From contig DAOWES010000216.1 in the NCBI GenBank assembly GCA_030638385.1, positions 1 to 13,120 of the forward strand: a stretch of 13,120 nt of DNA. Reading direction: 5' to 3'. The notes below the pieces were generated by a model, which saw only the letters and a program-made list of their open reading frames with translations, made no database searches and was not told the origin of the DNA. Below are positions 1-6,857 of the stretch, one piece after another. The position numbers were made by a program, and so were the translations under genes. The number at the start of each line of letters is the position of its first letter. Positions within the stretch are counted from its first letter, which is position 1. Source of the stretch: Candidatus Cloacimonadota bacterium. Its GTDB lineage: Bacteria > Cloacimonadota > Cloacimonadia > Cloacimonadales > TCS61.

Positions 1-253
1 CAATTATTATAGTTATGAATGATTCTATCTTTTGGTGGCCATATGGATGATTACTGTCCGGCGGTGCTGTCCAATATTTCACTCCAAATAAGATAACCAG
101 ATCGGTACTGGTATCGGAAAAACTATGCGCTGCATCAGCAATAACGGCCTGACTGTTTCCTAAAAATCCAAGTATAAATTTGATAATAGATATTGCTATA
201 TTTATAACTAATCCCCAAAGGGTGATTTTTTTTATTTCATTTTTATTTTTCAT
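1..253 (-). CDS. Cation diffusion facilitator (CDF) family metal transporter, N-terminal part (cut by window edge)
   Basis: This is the first 84 codons of an inner-membrane divalent-metal exporter; the rest lies beyond base 1. The reading frame was found by translating the minus strand from the ATG at 251-253. It is preceded by AGGAG at 257-261, and an in-frame stop lies upstream at 275-277. The protein starts with a short lysine-rich stretch, then a first membrane segment at about residues 10-33. The second helix carries the hallmark ADAAHSFSDTSTD (residues 39-51). Its H43-xxx-D47 matches the HxxxD half of the metal site typical of zinc-type CDF proteins, where FieF/YiiP has DxxxD. Next come the loop PPDSNHPYGHQKIES (64-78) and the start of helix 3. 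HPYGH-K-E is a strong family signature. CDF proteins exchange Zn, Fe, Mn or Co for protons as dimers. The exact metal cannot be told from this fragment. It lies 109 bp downstream of the lipoprotein gene on the same strand and could be cotranscribed with it. Confidence 0.9.
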   Translation of the reverse strand, partial: MKNKNEIKKITLWGLVINIAISIIKFILGFLGNSQAVIADAAHSFSDTSTDLVILFGVKYWTAPPDSNHPYGHQKIESFITIII

Positions 254-362
254 ATTCTCCTGCGAATGCTTTCTTTACCAATTCTAATGAACTTACTTTT
301 TCATTGTCTAGTGTTTTACATGGCACGTACAACGATTTGTTATGTGCTGTACCATTTGCCTA

Positions 363-1430
363 CTATTTGAAATCATAAACATTAATATCCAGAATGAAAT
401 TATCTTCAGTATGGGTGGTAATTTTTTCGATAATATTATTATTGAAATCTGCTTTATAAATTGCACTTACATCATCGCTATTACTAACCTCGCCTGTGAA
501 ATAGTAGTTGTTATTATGAAAACACGCGAGACCTTTTTTGAAGTACATATCGTTCAGTGTCAATGAATCCAGCGTACTAAACTGACTGTCCATCAAAAGC
601 AAATGACTGGGGTATGATGATGATAAGCAGATTGCATTTGAATCATCAATATAAAGTAGCTTTTTATCTTTCAGATTGATAGATAGCTCTTCAAATTCAA
701 AAGTATTTAAATTATACTGAATATATTTTTTATCGTTGTTATAATTATAAAGGATCAAACTATTATTATAGGATAAAGGTTGATTATTGTTTAATTTTTC
801 TGTGTCCAAGTTTATATCAAGAAATTCATATGTATTAACATCAAGTATCTGAATAATATTCTTTCCTCTAATATATAAATATCTATTATCTGGTAGCATA
901 GTCAATCTGCAAATACCAGGTATCTCGAACTCTTTTATAGTTTCACCCTTTATATTAATTATGGCTATATATGATTTATTTTCTTTTTGTTTTTCAATTG
1001 CCAATTCGGTATTGGACAACCATTTAAGACCATAATACTGAGTTAATGAATCAGCTGGAATAATAATATTTTCAGTGTTTCCTTTATCCTTTGTAATACA
1101 CAATGATGGCTCTTTTATTCCACTCATAAATGGAAAAGCTGCAAAATTTTTCAAATAAGCGATATTGCCGCCATTCGGGCTTATAGAGCAAAATGCTCTT
1201 CTTATATTGTCATCTTGAAACAAGCTATTATCTTTATCATTTTCAATTACATGAATATTGGCAAAATCATCACCCCATTTATCTTCCCCAATTAGCGAGT
1301 AGGCAATGACAACTCCTTCATAAAATTTTTCTTCTCCATTGCATTCATCTTCTTTTGAAGGATCAAATAATGAACAAGAAATCGGGATTAACAAAAGTAA
1401 CAAGAATAAACTTTTTATTCTAAATTTCAT
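363..1430 (-). CDS. Large exported lipoprotein, probable beta-propeller fold, function unknown
   Basis: A 355-residue protein of unknown function. The start chosen is the ATG at 1428-1430, because it has a good Shine-Dalgarno (AAGGAAG just upstream) and opens straight into a lipoprotein signal peptide: MKFRIK, a leucine-rich core, then IPISC with the lipidation cysteine at residue 19. The frame stays open to 1508, but that extension has no signal logic and runs through a palindrome. After the signal the sequence is a series of short beta-rich units: 'CSISPNGGNIAYL', 'LKWLSNTELAIEK', 'LTMLPDNRYLYIRG', 'QILDVNTYEFLDI', 'YNLNTFEFEEL'. These resemble the blades of TolB/WD40-like six- or seven-bladed propellers, as in 'SPNG..IAYL'. 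No catalytic motif was seen. Base composition is noticeably more AT-rich and asparagine-rich than the oxidoreductase operon. The protein is likely anchored in the outer membrane. The propeller call is inference from the repeat pattern. Confidence 0.75.
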   Translation of the reverse strand: MKFRIKSLFLLLLLIPISCSLFDPSKEDECNGEEKFYEGVVIAYSLIGEDKWGDDFANIHVIENDKDNSLFQDDNIRRAFCSISPNGGNIAYLKNFAAFPFMSGIKEPSLCITKDKGNTENIIIPADSLTQYYGLKWLSNTELAIEKQKENKSYIAIINIKGETIKEFEIPGICRLTMLPDNRYLYIRGKNIIQILDVNTYEFLDINLDTEKLNNNQPLSYNNSLILYNYNNDKKYIQYNLNTFEFEELSINLKDKKLLYIDDSNAICLSSSYPSHLLLMDSQFSTLDSLTLNDMYFKKGLACFHNNNYYFTGEVSNSDDVSAIYKADFNNNIIEKITTHTEDNFILDINVYDFK

Positions 1431-1993
1431 TTTTTCTTCCTTATTTAGATGTATCCAACATCTCACCATCCTGCAAGCTTGCAGGATAATTGGCGCATAT
1501 TTTCGCATAATAATTATTAAATTCTCATATAAATGTCTTTTTTATTTATATATTTGAAGCTACTGAATTTTTGATTTTATATACGTCAATTAATTTAACA
1601 CACACACATGCCCTCTTTTTTTACCAATAACTTAAATTCAGTTTTAATCGTAGGTTGTTAGGATGAGTTTTTTGTTTTTTCCTTGTAGTTGCATTTTGGC
1701 GATAGCTTGAACAATTCGCATAATAGAGTTGCATAGATCTAGAATTATTGAGGTTGAAAATGCTGGCTTGCAAAGTAAAATATCCTTTATTTACTTCGTT
1801 TTTGTTTTCATTTAAGCTGTATGTTATCTGCTTATTTGGTTTTGAATAGTTAGGCATTGGATTTATTATTTATCTACTAGGGAAATGTTGCTTATAGGAA
1901 AAAGTGAAATTGCCAAGTAGAAATTTTCATAAACAACTTGAAACAAAAAGAGGAGTTTATAAACCTGCCTTTAGAATTCTGTATAGGAGAAAT
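1431..1993. other. 563-bp gap with no convincing gene
   Basis: This stretch separates the divergent lipoprotein gene (minus) and flavoprotein gene (plus), so promoters for both should lie here. It holds a perfect 20-bp palindrome at 1468-1487 and a short CA run near 1597-1609. A 78-codon open frame on the minus strand (1621-1857) has no ribosome binding site and a low-complexity Asn/Lys/Ser/Gln composition; it is judged non-coding. No sigma-70-like promoter with correct spacing could be identified. Confidence 0.5.
1468..1487. promoter_or_regulatory. Perfect 20-bp palindrome upstream of the lipoprotein gene
   Basis: ATCCTGCAAGCTTGCAGGAT is fully self-complementary over 20 bp, centred between 1477 and 1478. 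It lies 38 bp upstream of the lipoprotein start codon at 1430, where a dimeric repressor or activator could bind. It has no loop and no T-tract, so it is a poor terminator. It could equally be a dispersed palindromic repeat. The palindrome is seen directly; an operator role is inference. Confidence 0.45.
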
Positions 1994-3235
1994 ATGAAGA
2001 ACGATATAATAGAAGTATTGATAATTGGTGCGGGAGCAGCAGGATTAATGGCTGCCATAAGAGCAGCGGAAAACGGTAAGCAAGTGACTGTTTTGGAGAA
2101 AAACCACCAAGTTGGGAAAAAATTATTAATCACCGGTAAAGGTCGTTGCAATATCACAAATTATTGTGATGTGCGCGAATTGATTTCCAACACACCTGTA
2201 AATGGCAAATTCATGACCAATGCATTTTATCATTTTGATAGCTACATGGCCGTATATTTTTTCAATGAGTTGGGAGTAGAGACTAAAATTGAACGAGGAA
2301 ATCGAGTATTTCCCACAAGTGATAAAGCAAATGATGTAGTGGAAGCGTTAAAAAAACGAGCTGATAAGGTCGGTGTGAAATTTATTTACCGGGCAGTTGA
2401 GAAAATAAATAAATTTGGCGAGATCTTTGCTATCAAGCTCCAAGATCAATCTGTTCTCAAAGCTAAAAAGTTGATAATTGCCACGGGTGGGAAATCATAT
2501 CCCGGCACAGGCTCAACCGGCGATGGATATCAATTTGCGGAAAGCTTTGGCCACTCGATAACTCCGATTATTCCTTCGTTAGTACCTATTAGTGCCAAAT
2601 ATTTTGAAAATAAAAAAACATTGGTTACCGATCTTCAGGGACTCTCTTTAAAAAATGCTGCTATAAAAATTTATGATAAAAATAATAAAGTAGTTTATAA
2701 GGATTTTGGGGAGATGTTATTTACGCATTTTGGGGTTACCGGTCCCATGATTTTATCGGCCAGCAGTCATCTGCGTAAAATAGATAATCAAATTTTGGAA
2801 ATTGATCTTAAACCTGCTTTGGATGAGAAAAAATTGGCTACTCGTTTACTTAGAGAAATTGAGCAAGCTCCTCGTAAAAAGGTGGAAAATGTCCTCAAAC
2901 ATCTGCTTCCGAAAAAACTAATTCCGATAATTATCGAGTTGGCAGAATTGGATGCTGATAAGCAAATTGGTCAGATTACCAAAAAAGAGCGGAATGATTT
3001 ATTTTCCAAATTGAAAAAGTTGCGTATAAAATTAGAAAAATTCCGTTCCATAAAAGAAGCGATCATCACTTCCGGTGGCGTGAATATTAAGGAAATTGAT
3101 CCAAGTACAATGGAATCTAAGCTAGTCTCAAATTTATATTTTATCGGAGAGGTTTTGGATGTAGATGCTTACACGGGCGGTTTTAATCTTCAGGTAGCCT
3201 GGAGTAGCGCTATTGTGGCAGCGGATAGTTGTTAG
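1994..3235 (+). CDS. HI0933/YhiN (BaiN-like) family NAD(P)/FAD-dependent oxidoreductase
   Basis: A 413-residue cytoplasmic flavoprotein of the family variously annotated HI0933, YhiN, BaiN-like or 'aminoacetone oxidase family FAD-binding enzyme'. The true substrate of most members is unknown. An N-terminal FAD-binding Rossmann motif GAGAAG sits at residues 12-17. The family signature GKKLLITGKGRCNITN is at 41-56, followed by the mid-protein 'IATGGKSYPGTGSTGDGY' and the C-terminal FAD-contacting 'GEVLDVDAYTGGFNLQVAW'. Length matches the usual 390-420 residues. The start at 1994 is preferred over the in-frame GTG at 1904: it has AGGAG at 1985-1989, and it places the Rossmann strand right at the N-terminus as in other members. 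The extra 30 codons from the GTG resemble nothing. The gene is transcribed away from the lipoprotein gene and is 169 bp from the nitroreductase, so it is probably its own unit. Confidence 0.92.
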   Translation: MKNDIIEVLIIGAGAAGLMAAIRAAENGKQVTVLEKNHQVGKKLLITGKGRCNITNYCDVRELISNTPVNGKFMTNAFYHFDSYMAVYFFNELGVETKIERGNRVFPTSDKANDVVEALKKRADKVGVKFIYRAVEKINKFGEIFAIKLQDQSVLKAKKLIIATGGKSYPGTGSTGDGYQFAESFGHSITPIIPSLVPISAKYFENKKTLVTDLQGLSLKNAAIKIYDKNNKVVYKDFGEMLFTHFGVTGPMILSASSHLRKIDNQILEIDLKPALDEKKLATRLLREIEQAPRKKVENVLKHLLPKKLIPIIIELAELDADKQIGQITKKERNDLFSKLKKLRIKLEKFRSIKEAIITSGGVNIKEIDPSTMESKLVSNLYFIGEVLDVDAYTGGFNLQVAWSSAIVAADSC

Positions 3236-3361
3236 GGACTGTTGTTGCTTCGCCCGTAAAACGCGAGAAGCATATTCGGATGAGGGATACGTTATTTAGC
3301 GATTGACTTAATGCTAGTTTGGGAACAAGGAATGAACTATTTTAGGACTAGGCAAATACTC

Positions 3362-3379
3362 AATTATGTAGAACTTATA
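3362..3379 (+). repeat. Short dispersed repeat shared with the end of the 7469-7727 element
   Basis: These 18 bases (AATTATGTAGAACTTATA) match 7703-7720 at 17 of 18 positions, the one difference being T for C at base 8. At both places the copy lies about 25 bp upstream of a start codon. It may be the remnant end of a small mobile element or a shared upstream regulatory sequence. No matching inverted copy was found nearer the flavoprotein stop at 3235. Confidence 0.5.
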
Positions 3380-3404
3380 AACCCTAAATAAGAAGGAGGG
3401 ATTT

Positions 3405-3971
3405 ATGTTAAAAGATTTAATTAGGAAAAATCGAAGTTATCGTAGGTTTGATAATAATTGCAAAATATCAAAAGAGACGTTATTGGAATTGATAGATTTA
3501 GCGCGTTTATCTCCATCATCGGCAAATCTGCAACCATTAAAATATAAACTGATTTACACAACTGAAGAATGCGCCAAAGTATTTCCTTTTTTGTCATGGG
3601 CCGGATATCTTCCTGAATGGCAAGGTCCTCAGCAAGCCGAGAGGCCAACAGCTTATATCATTATCAAACGAGAAATAGAGGGGAGCAGGAACTATGCAGT
3701 TGATGCCGGAATCGCCTGCCAATCGATATTATTGGGAGCCACCGAAAAAGGTTTAGGCGGTTGTATTTTTGGAGCAGTGCAGCGAGAAAAATTGCACACA
3801 GCTTTGGCGATGAATGATGAGCATGAAATTGTTTATGTGATTGCTCTTGGAAAACCGGTTGAAGAAGTGATTATCGAAGATGTTAAAAACGGCGATATCA
3901 AATATTGGCGCGATGAGAATAATAAGCATCATGTTCCCAAACGAAAATTAGCAGATATTATTGAAGAATAG
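3405..3971 (+). CDS. Nitroreductase family protein (FMN-dependent NAD(P)H oxidoreductase)
   Basis: A 188-residue cytoplasmic flavoprotein. Nitroreductases are FMN homodimers that pass electrons from NAD(P)H to nitro compounds, quinones or other small acceptors; the natural substrate here is unknown. Seen in the sequence: the N-terminal FMN-phosphate motif RSYRRF (residues 10-15), the segment SPSSANLQP (36-44) that packs on the flavin, and GLGGCIFGA (116-124), the usual C-terminal FMN loop. The insert 'WAGYLPEWQGPQQAERPTAYI' (65-85) is typical of the short anaerobe subfamily annotated simply as nitroreductase family. The start ATG has a near-perfect AAGGAGG six bases upstream. No 4Fe-4S domain is fused to it. 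It sits 174 bp before the oxidoreductase operon with a possible promoter between, so cotranscription is uncertain. An 18-bp dispersed repeat lies just upstream. Confidence 0.9.
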   Translation: MLKDLIRKNRSYRRFDNNCKISKETLLELIDLARLSPSSANLQPLKYKLIYTTEECAKVFPFLSWAGYLPEWQGPQQAERPTAYIIIKREIEGSRNYAVDAGIACQSILLGATEKGLGGCIFGAVQREKLHTALAMNDEHEIVYVIALGKPVEEVIIEDVKNGDIKYWRDENNKHHVPKRKLADIIEE

Positions 3972-4080
3972 AGATTTTTTAAATAAAATTTATTCTGAAA
4001 TTTATCTATTTTTTATGCTAAAAGAAATGGTTATCCGGATTTTGTTTTGGCACAGATAATGCTAAAAAATATTCCATTTG

Positions 4081-4103
4081 ACAATTATCGTTTGCATAAT
4101 TGT
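4081..4103. promoter_or_regulatory. Inverted repeat upstream of the oxidoreductase operon, candidate operator
   Basis: ACAATTAT (4081-4088) and ATAATTGT (4096-4103) form a perfect 8-bp inverted repeat around a 7-base spacer (CGTTTGC), 42 bp before the ferredoxin start codon. It overlaps a TTGACA at 4078-4083. No -10 box at normal spacing from that TTGACA could be found. The symmetry fits a dimeric regulator site near the promoter. Function is inference. Confidence 0.4.
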
Positions 4104-4145
4104 TTTACCATAAATTAAAAATAAATATAAGATAAGGAGATCATT

Positions 4146-4349
4146 ATGGCTAGAATGACAGTAGATTCGGATTATTGTAAAGGTTGTGGCCTTTGTATTC
4201 CGGTGTGTCCAAAGAAAATTATCGCATTTTCGGAAAAGATCAATTCAAAAGGTTATCACTATGCAGAGTGTATTGACCAAGATGCTTGTATCGCGTGCAA
4301 ATTGTGCTATACAACATGTCCTGATGTAGCAATTACAATAGAAAAATAA
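4146..4349 (+). CDS. 2-oxoacid:ferredoxin oxidoreductase delta subunit (2x[4Fe-4S] ferredoxin)
   Basis: A 67-residue protein with two 4Fe-4S binding motifs: C11-xx-C14-xx-C17-xxx-C21-P and C48-xx-C51-xx-C54-xxx-C58-P, plus an additional Cys42 before the second motif. This is the small electron-transfer subunit of four-subunit 2-oxoacid:ferredoxin oxidoreductases, relaying electrons from the TPP/FeS beta subunit to soluble ferredoxin. It is the first gene of the operon, with AAGGAGA ahead of its ATG. It is followed after 14 bp by the alpha subunit gene, whose ribosome binding site begins 3 bp after this stop codon. Its position directly ahead of alpha, beta and gamma subunits makes the delta-subunit role much more likely than a free ferredoxin. 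Confidence 0.93.
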   Translation: MARMTVDSDYCKGCGLCIPVCPKKIIAFSEKINSKGYHYAECIDQDACIACKLCYTTCPDVAITIEK

Positions 4350-4363
4350 ATTTGGAGGAATTC

Positions 4364-5446
4364 ATGGGCGAAAAGGTTTTAATGAAAGGAAATGAAGCTG
4401 TAGCTGAAGCTGCTATTAGAGCAGGTTGTAGACTATACTTCGCATATCCTATAACTCCACAAAGTGAGTTGATTGAATATATGGCAAGAATGATGCCAAA
4501 AGTAGATGGTACATTTTTGCAAGCATCAAGTGAAGTTGCCGCTATTAACATGGTTTATGGTGCAGCTGGTTGTGGAAGAAGAGTAATGACATCATCTTCA
4601 TCTCCCGGTATCTCTCTTAAAATGGAAGGTATCTCATATCTTGCAGGAGCAAATTTACCATCAGTAATCGTAAACGTTCAGCGTGGCGGACCTGGTTTGG
4701 GTGATATTCAGCCGGCACAGGGTGATTACTTCCAAGCTACAAAAGGTGGTGGACACGGAGATTATCGTCTCATCGTACTGGCTCCTAGTAGTGTTCAAGA
4801 ATTTGCAGATTCAGCATCTGATGCATTTGACCTGGCAGATAAATATCGCATTCCTGTGATGATCTTAGCTGATGGTCTTTTGGGACAGATGATGGAACCT
4901 GTTGAGTTTAAACCTGCTAAAACAGAAGCAGAACTGGCTGAATTAGATAAGCAACATTTAGATTGGGCAATGTATCAAAATAAGCCGGAACCAAATCATC
5001 ATCATCATGAGATTAACTCTTTGGAAATTGATCCTCATGAACTTGAAAAGCATGTTTTGAAATTAGATCAAAAATATAAATTAATCCAAAAAAATGAAGT
5101 TAAACACGAAGAGTATAATGTGAACGAAGATAATGAAATTCTTTGTGTTGCATTTGGAACAGCTTCTCGTATCGTAAAATCTGCTATCGATCAGCTTAAG
5201 AAAGAAGGTCATAATGTTGGTCTTGTTAGACCGATCACGGTTTGGCCTTATCCTTCTGAGGCTGTTTTGAATGCAGTTAGTAAAAATGTTAAAAAAGTTG
5301 TTGTTTTTGAACTTAATCTTGGTCAGATGGTTGAAGATGTTCGCCTTGCTGTAAATGGCAAAGTTCCTGTAGATTTTATGGGAAAAGTTGGCGGACTGGT
5401 TTTCACTCCGGAAGAAGTAAAAACCAAGATTGAAGAAAACTTATAG
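4364..5446 (+). CDS. vorB: 2-oxoacid:ferredoxin oxidoreductase alpha subunit, VorB-like (3-methyl-2-oxobutanoate dehydrogenase)
   Basis: A 360-residue cytoplasmic subunit. With its partners it oxidatively decarboxylates a 2-oxoacid to acyl-CoA and CO2 and reduces ferredoxin. The N-terminal pyrimidine-binding domain carries YPITPQSE (28-35) and 'TSSSSPGISLKMEGISYLAG' (76-95). Next comes 'QRGGPGLGDIQPAQGDYFQA' (106-125), then 'GHGDYRLIVLAPSSVQE' (131-147), which resembles proteins annotated VorB. The C-terminal half (about 258-360) is the transketolase-like domain II, with 'GLVRPITVWPYP'. A linker between the domains contains four consecutive histidines (212-215) in a charged stretch. The start at 4364 is chosen because GGAGG lies six bases before it; the frame also allows a TTG at 4352, which would sit on the ribosome binding site itself. 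Substrate (branched-chain 2-oxoacid versus 2-oxoglutarate) is inferred from similarity only; KorA is the main alternative. Confidence 0.92.
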   Translation: MGEKVLMKGNEAVAEAAIRAGCRLYFAYPITPQSELIEYMARMMPKVDGTFLQASSEVAAINMVYGAAGCGRRVMTSSSSPGISLKMEGISYLAGANLPSVIVNVQRGGPGLGDIQPAQGDYFQATKGGGHGDYRLIVLAPSSVQEFADSASDAFDLADKYRIPVMILADGLLGQMMEPVEFKPAKTEAELAELDKQHLDWAMYQNKPEPNHHHHEINSLEIDPHELEKHVLKLDQKYKLIQKNEVKHEEYNVNEDNEILCVAFGTASRIVKSAIDQLKKEGHNVGLVRPITVWPYPSEAVLNAVSKNVKKVVVFELNLGQMVEDVRLAVNGKVPVDFMGKVGGLVFTPEEVKTKIEENL

Positions 5447-5454
5447 GAGGGAAG

Positions 5455-6204
5455 ATGGAAACTATAGCAACCAGACCAAAATCACTTACTGATCTTCAGT
5501 TTACATATTGTCCCGGCTGTCTGCATGGGGTGGCTCATCGTCTCATTGCAGAAGTAATGGACGAATTAGATATGCGTGACAACACAATGGGTGTAGCACC
5601 TGTTGGCTGTTCTGTTTTTGCATATAAATTTTTTAATTGTGATATGGCAGAAGCTGCTCACGGAAGAGCGCCTGCTGTGGCTACAGGAATGAAGAGAGCA
5701 AGACCTAGTATGCACGTATTCACCTATCAAGGCGATGGTGACTTAGCTGCTATTGGTACTGCGGAAATTATTCATGCTGCCAATCGTGGAGAAAAGATCA
5801 CAAGGTTCTTTGTTAATAATGCAATTTATGGTATGACAGGTGGTCAAATGGCTCCTACATCTCTTCCCGGAATGAAGACTTCAACTTCTCCATACGGTAG
5901 AGATACTGACGATGTTGGCTTTCCAATAAAAGTATCTGAGCTCATGTCAGCATTAGAAGCTCCATATTACATCGAGCGTGTTTCTTTGCTCACTCCTCAA
6001 GACATTATCAAAGCTAAAAAAGCTGTGAGAAAAGCTCTTCTTTTCAATAAAGAAGGTCGCGGTTTCTCAATGGTGGAATTCCTTTCTACTTGCCCTACAA
6101 ACTGGGGATTAGATGCGATTGAAAGTTTAGAGTGGGCTAAAGAAAATATGTTACCATATTTCCCACTTGGTGTTTATCGCGATAAATCTGTAGAGGAGGC
6201 ATAG
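5455..6204 (+). CDS. 2-oxoacid:ferredoxin oxidoreductase beta subunit (TPP-binding)
   Basis: A 249-residue catalytic subunit that binds thiamine pyrophosphate and the proximal [4Fe-4S] cluster. The cluster ligands are visible: C19-PG-C22 near the N-terminus, C52 in 'APVGCSVFAY' and C213 in 'STCPTNWG'. The TPP-Mg motif starts at GDGD (93-96) and ends about 28 residues later at 'FFVNNAIYGMTGGQ' (119-131), the usual GDG...NN pattern. 'AAHGRAPAVATGMKRARP' (67-84) is the conserved helix before it. The length is that of the separate beta subunits of KOR/VOR enzymes, not the fused PFOR type. The gene starts 8 bp after the alpha stop, with AGGAGG overlapping the alpha stop region. Only 2 bp separate its stop from the gamma start, so translation of the three subunits is probably coupled. 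Confidence 0.94.
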   Translation: METIATRPKSLTDLQFTYCPGCLHGVAHRLIAEVMDELDMRDNTMGVAPVGCSVFAYKFFNCDMAEAAHGRAPAVATGMKRARPSMHVFTYQGDGDLAAIGTAEIIHAANRGEKITRFFVNNAIYGMTGGQMAPTSLPGMKTSTSPYGRDTDDVGFPIKVSELMSALEAPYYIERVSLLTPQDIIKAKKAVRKALLFNKEGRGFSMVEFLSTCPTNWGLDAIESLEWAKENMLPYFPLGVYRDKSVEEA

Positions 6205-6206
6205 TA

Positions 6207-6746
6207 ATGAAAACTGAAATTATTAGCTCAGGCTTTGGTGGCCAAGGTGCACTTACAGTAGGAAAATTTATTGCTAAAGCTGCTATGGCCGAAGGAATGC
6301 ACGTTTCTTGGTTACCGGCTTATGGTCCGGAAATGCGTGGTGGAACTGCAAACGTTTCAGCTATTGTGTCAGAAACTGCCATTGCATCTCCAATCGTTTC
6401 TTCCCCGGATATTTTGGTTGCGCTTAATCAGCCATCAATCGATAAATTCGGAGCAGATGTGAAAGAGGGCGGACTGATGATTATCAATTCTGATATGTGC
6501 CCGGATGGTACAACTAGAACCGATATTGAAATTATCGAAGCTCCAATGAATCTGATTGCAAAAGAGATGGGTAGCGATAAAGTATTAAATATGATCGCTA
6601 TTGGAATGATTATTGGAAGAAAAAATCTAATCAAATTCGAAACTATTGAAGCAGATCTTACTGCTTTCTTAGCAAAGAAAAATCCTGCTTTGCTTGAAGC
6701 AAATATCAAAGCTATCAAAAAAGGTATTGAATTAGGAAAGAAATAA
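6207..6746 (+). CDS. 2-oxoacid:ferredoxin oxidoreductase gamma subunit
   Basis: A 179-residue subunit equivalent to domain III of pyruvate:ferredoxin oxidoreductase, thought to take part in CoA binding. The Rossmann-like start 'SSGFGGQGALTVGK' (7-20) with GFGGQG and the segment 'PAYGPEMRGGTANVSAIVSE' (36-55) are family signatures. The middle 'SPDILVALNQPSIDKF' (65-80) is also typical. Its ribosome binding site, GAGGAGG, lies within the last codons of the beta gene. It closes the delta-alpha-beta-gamma operon; a strong terminator follows 28 bp after its stop. A 63-codon frame inside it is only an out-of-frame shadow. Confidence 0.94.
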   Translation: MKTEIISSGFGGQGALTVGKFIAKAAMAEGMHVSWLPAYGPEMRGGTANVSAIVSETAIASPIVSSPDILVALNQPSIDKFGADVKEGGLMIINSDMCPDGTTRTDIEIIEAPMNLIAKEMGSDKVLNMIAIGMIIGRKNLIKFETIEADLTAFLAKKNPALLEANIKAIKKGIELGKK

Positions 6747-6774
6747 ATAATTCATAATAGATGAACTATTCGTG

Positions 6775-6800
6775 AGCCCAACAGTAATGTTGGGCTTTTT
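6775..6800 (+). terminator. Rho-independent terminator of the oxidoreductase operon
   Basis: AGCCCAACA (6775-6783) pairs perfectly with TGTTGGGCT (6788-6796) around a GTAA tetraloop, followed by a T-run to 6800. It begins 28 bp after the gamma-subunit stop and separates the operon from the envelope trio. Confidence 0.93.
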
Positions 6801-6857
6801 GTTTGACAAAACCAATTTAAAAAAACTTTTTATACAAATAAAAAATAAGGGGATATT

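Noticed and set aside
1849..1855. GTTAGGC matching the integron core-site consensus GTTRRRY
   Set aside because: The consensus is short and degenerate. No paired inverse core at proper distance and no hairpin were found, and the neighbouring genes are not cassette-like.
1621..1857. 78-codon open frame on the minus strand in the 1431-1993 gap
   Set aside because: No ribosome binding site before its ATG, low-complexity Asn/Lys/Gln/Ser composition, and no recognisable domain. It could be a decayed remnant but there is no positive evidence for a gene.
1904..1993. Thirty-codon N-terminal extension of the flavoprotein from a GTG start
   Set aside because: Family members begin at the FAD Rossmann strand, and a good AGGAG precedes the ATG at 1994.
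3246..3272. TGCTTC/GAAGCA stem after the flavoprotein as a terminator
   Set aside because: The stem is only 6 bp, the loop is long, and no T-tract follows.
6803..6836. TTGACA and TATACA ahead of the LpoB gene as a sigma-70 promoter
   Set aside because: The spacing is 22 bp, well outside 16-19, and promoter consensus in this group is not known. A promoter must be near here because a terminator lies just upstream, but the boxes cannot be assigned.
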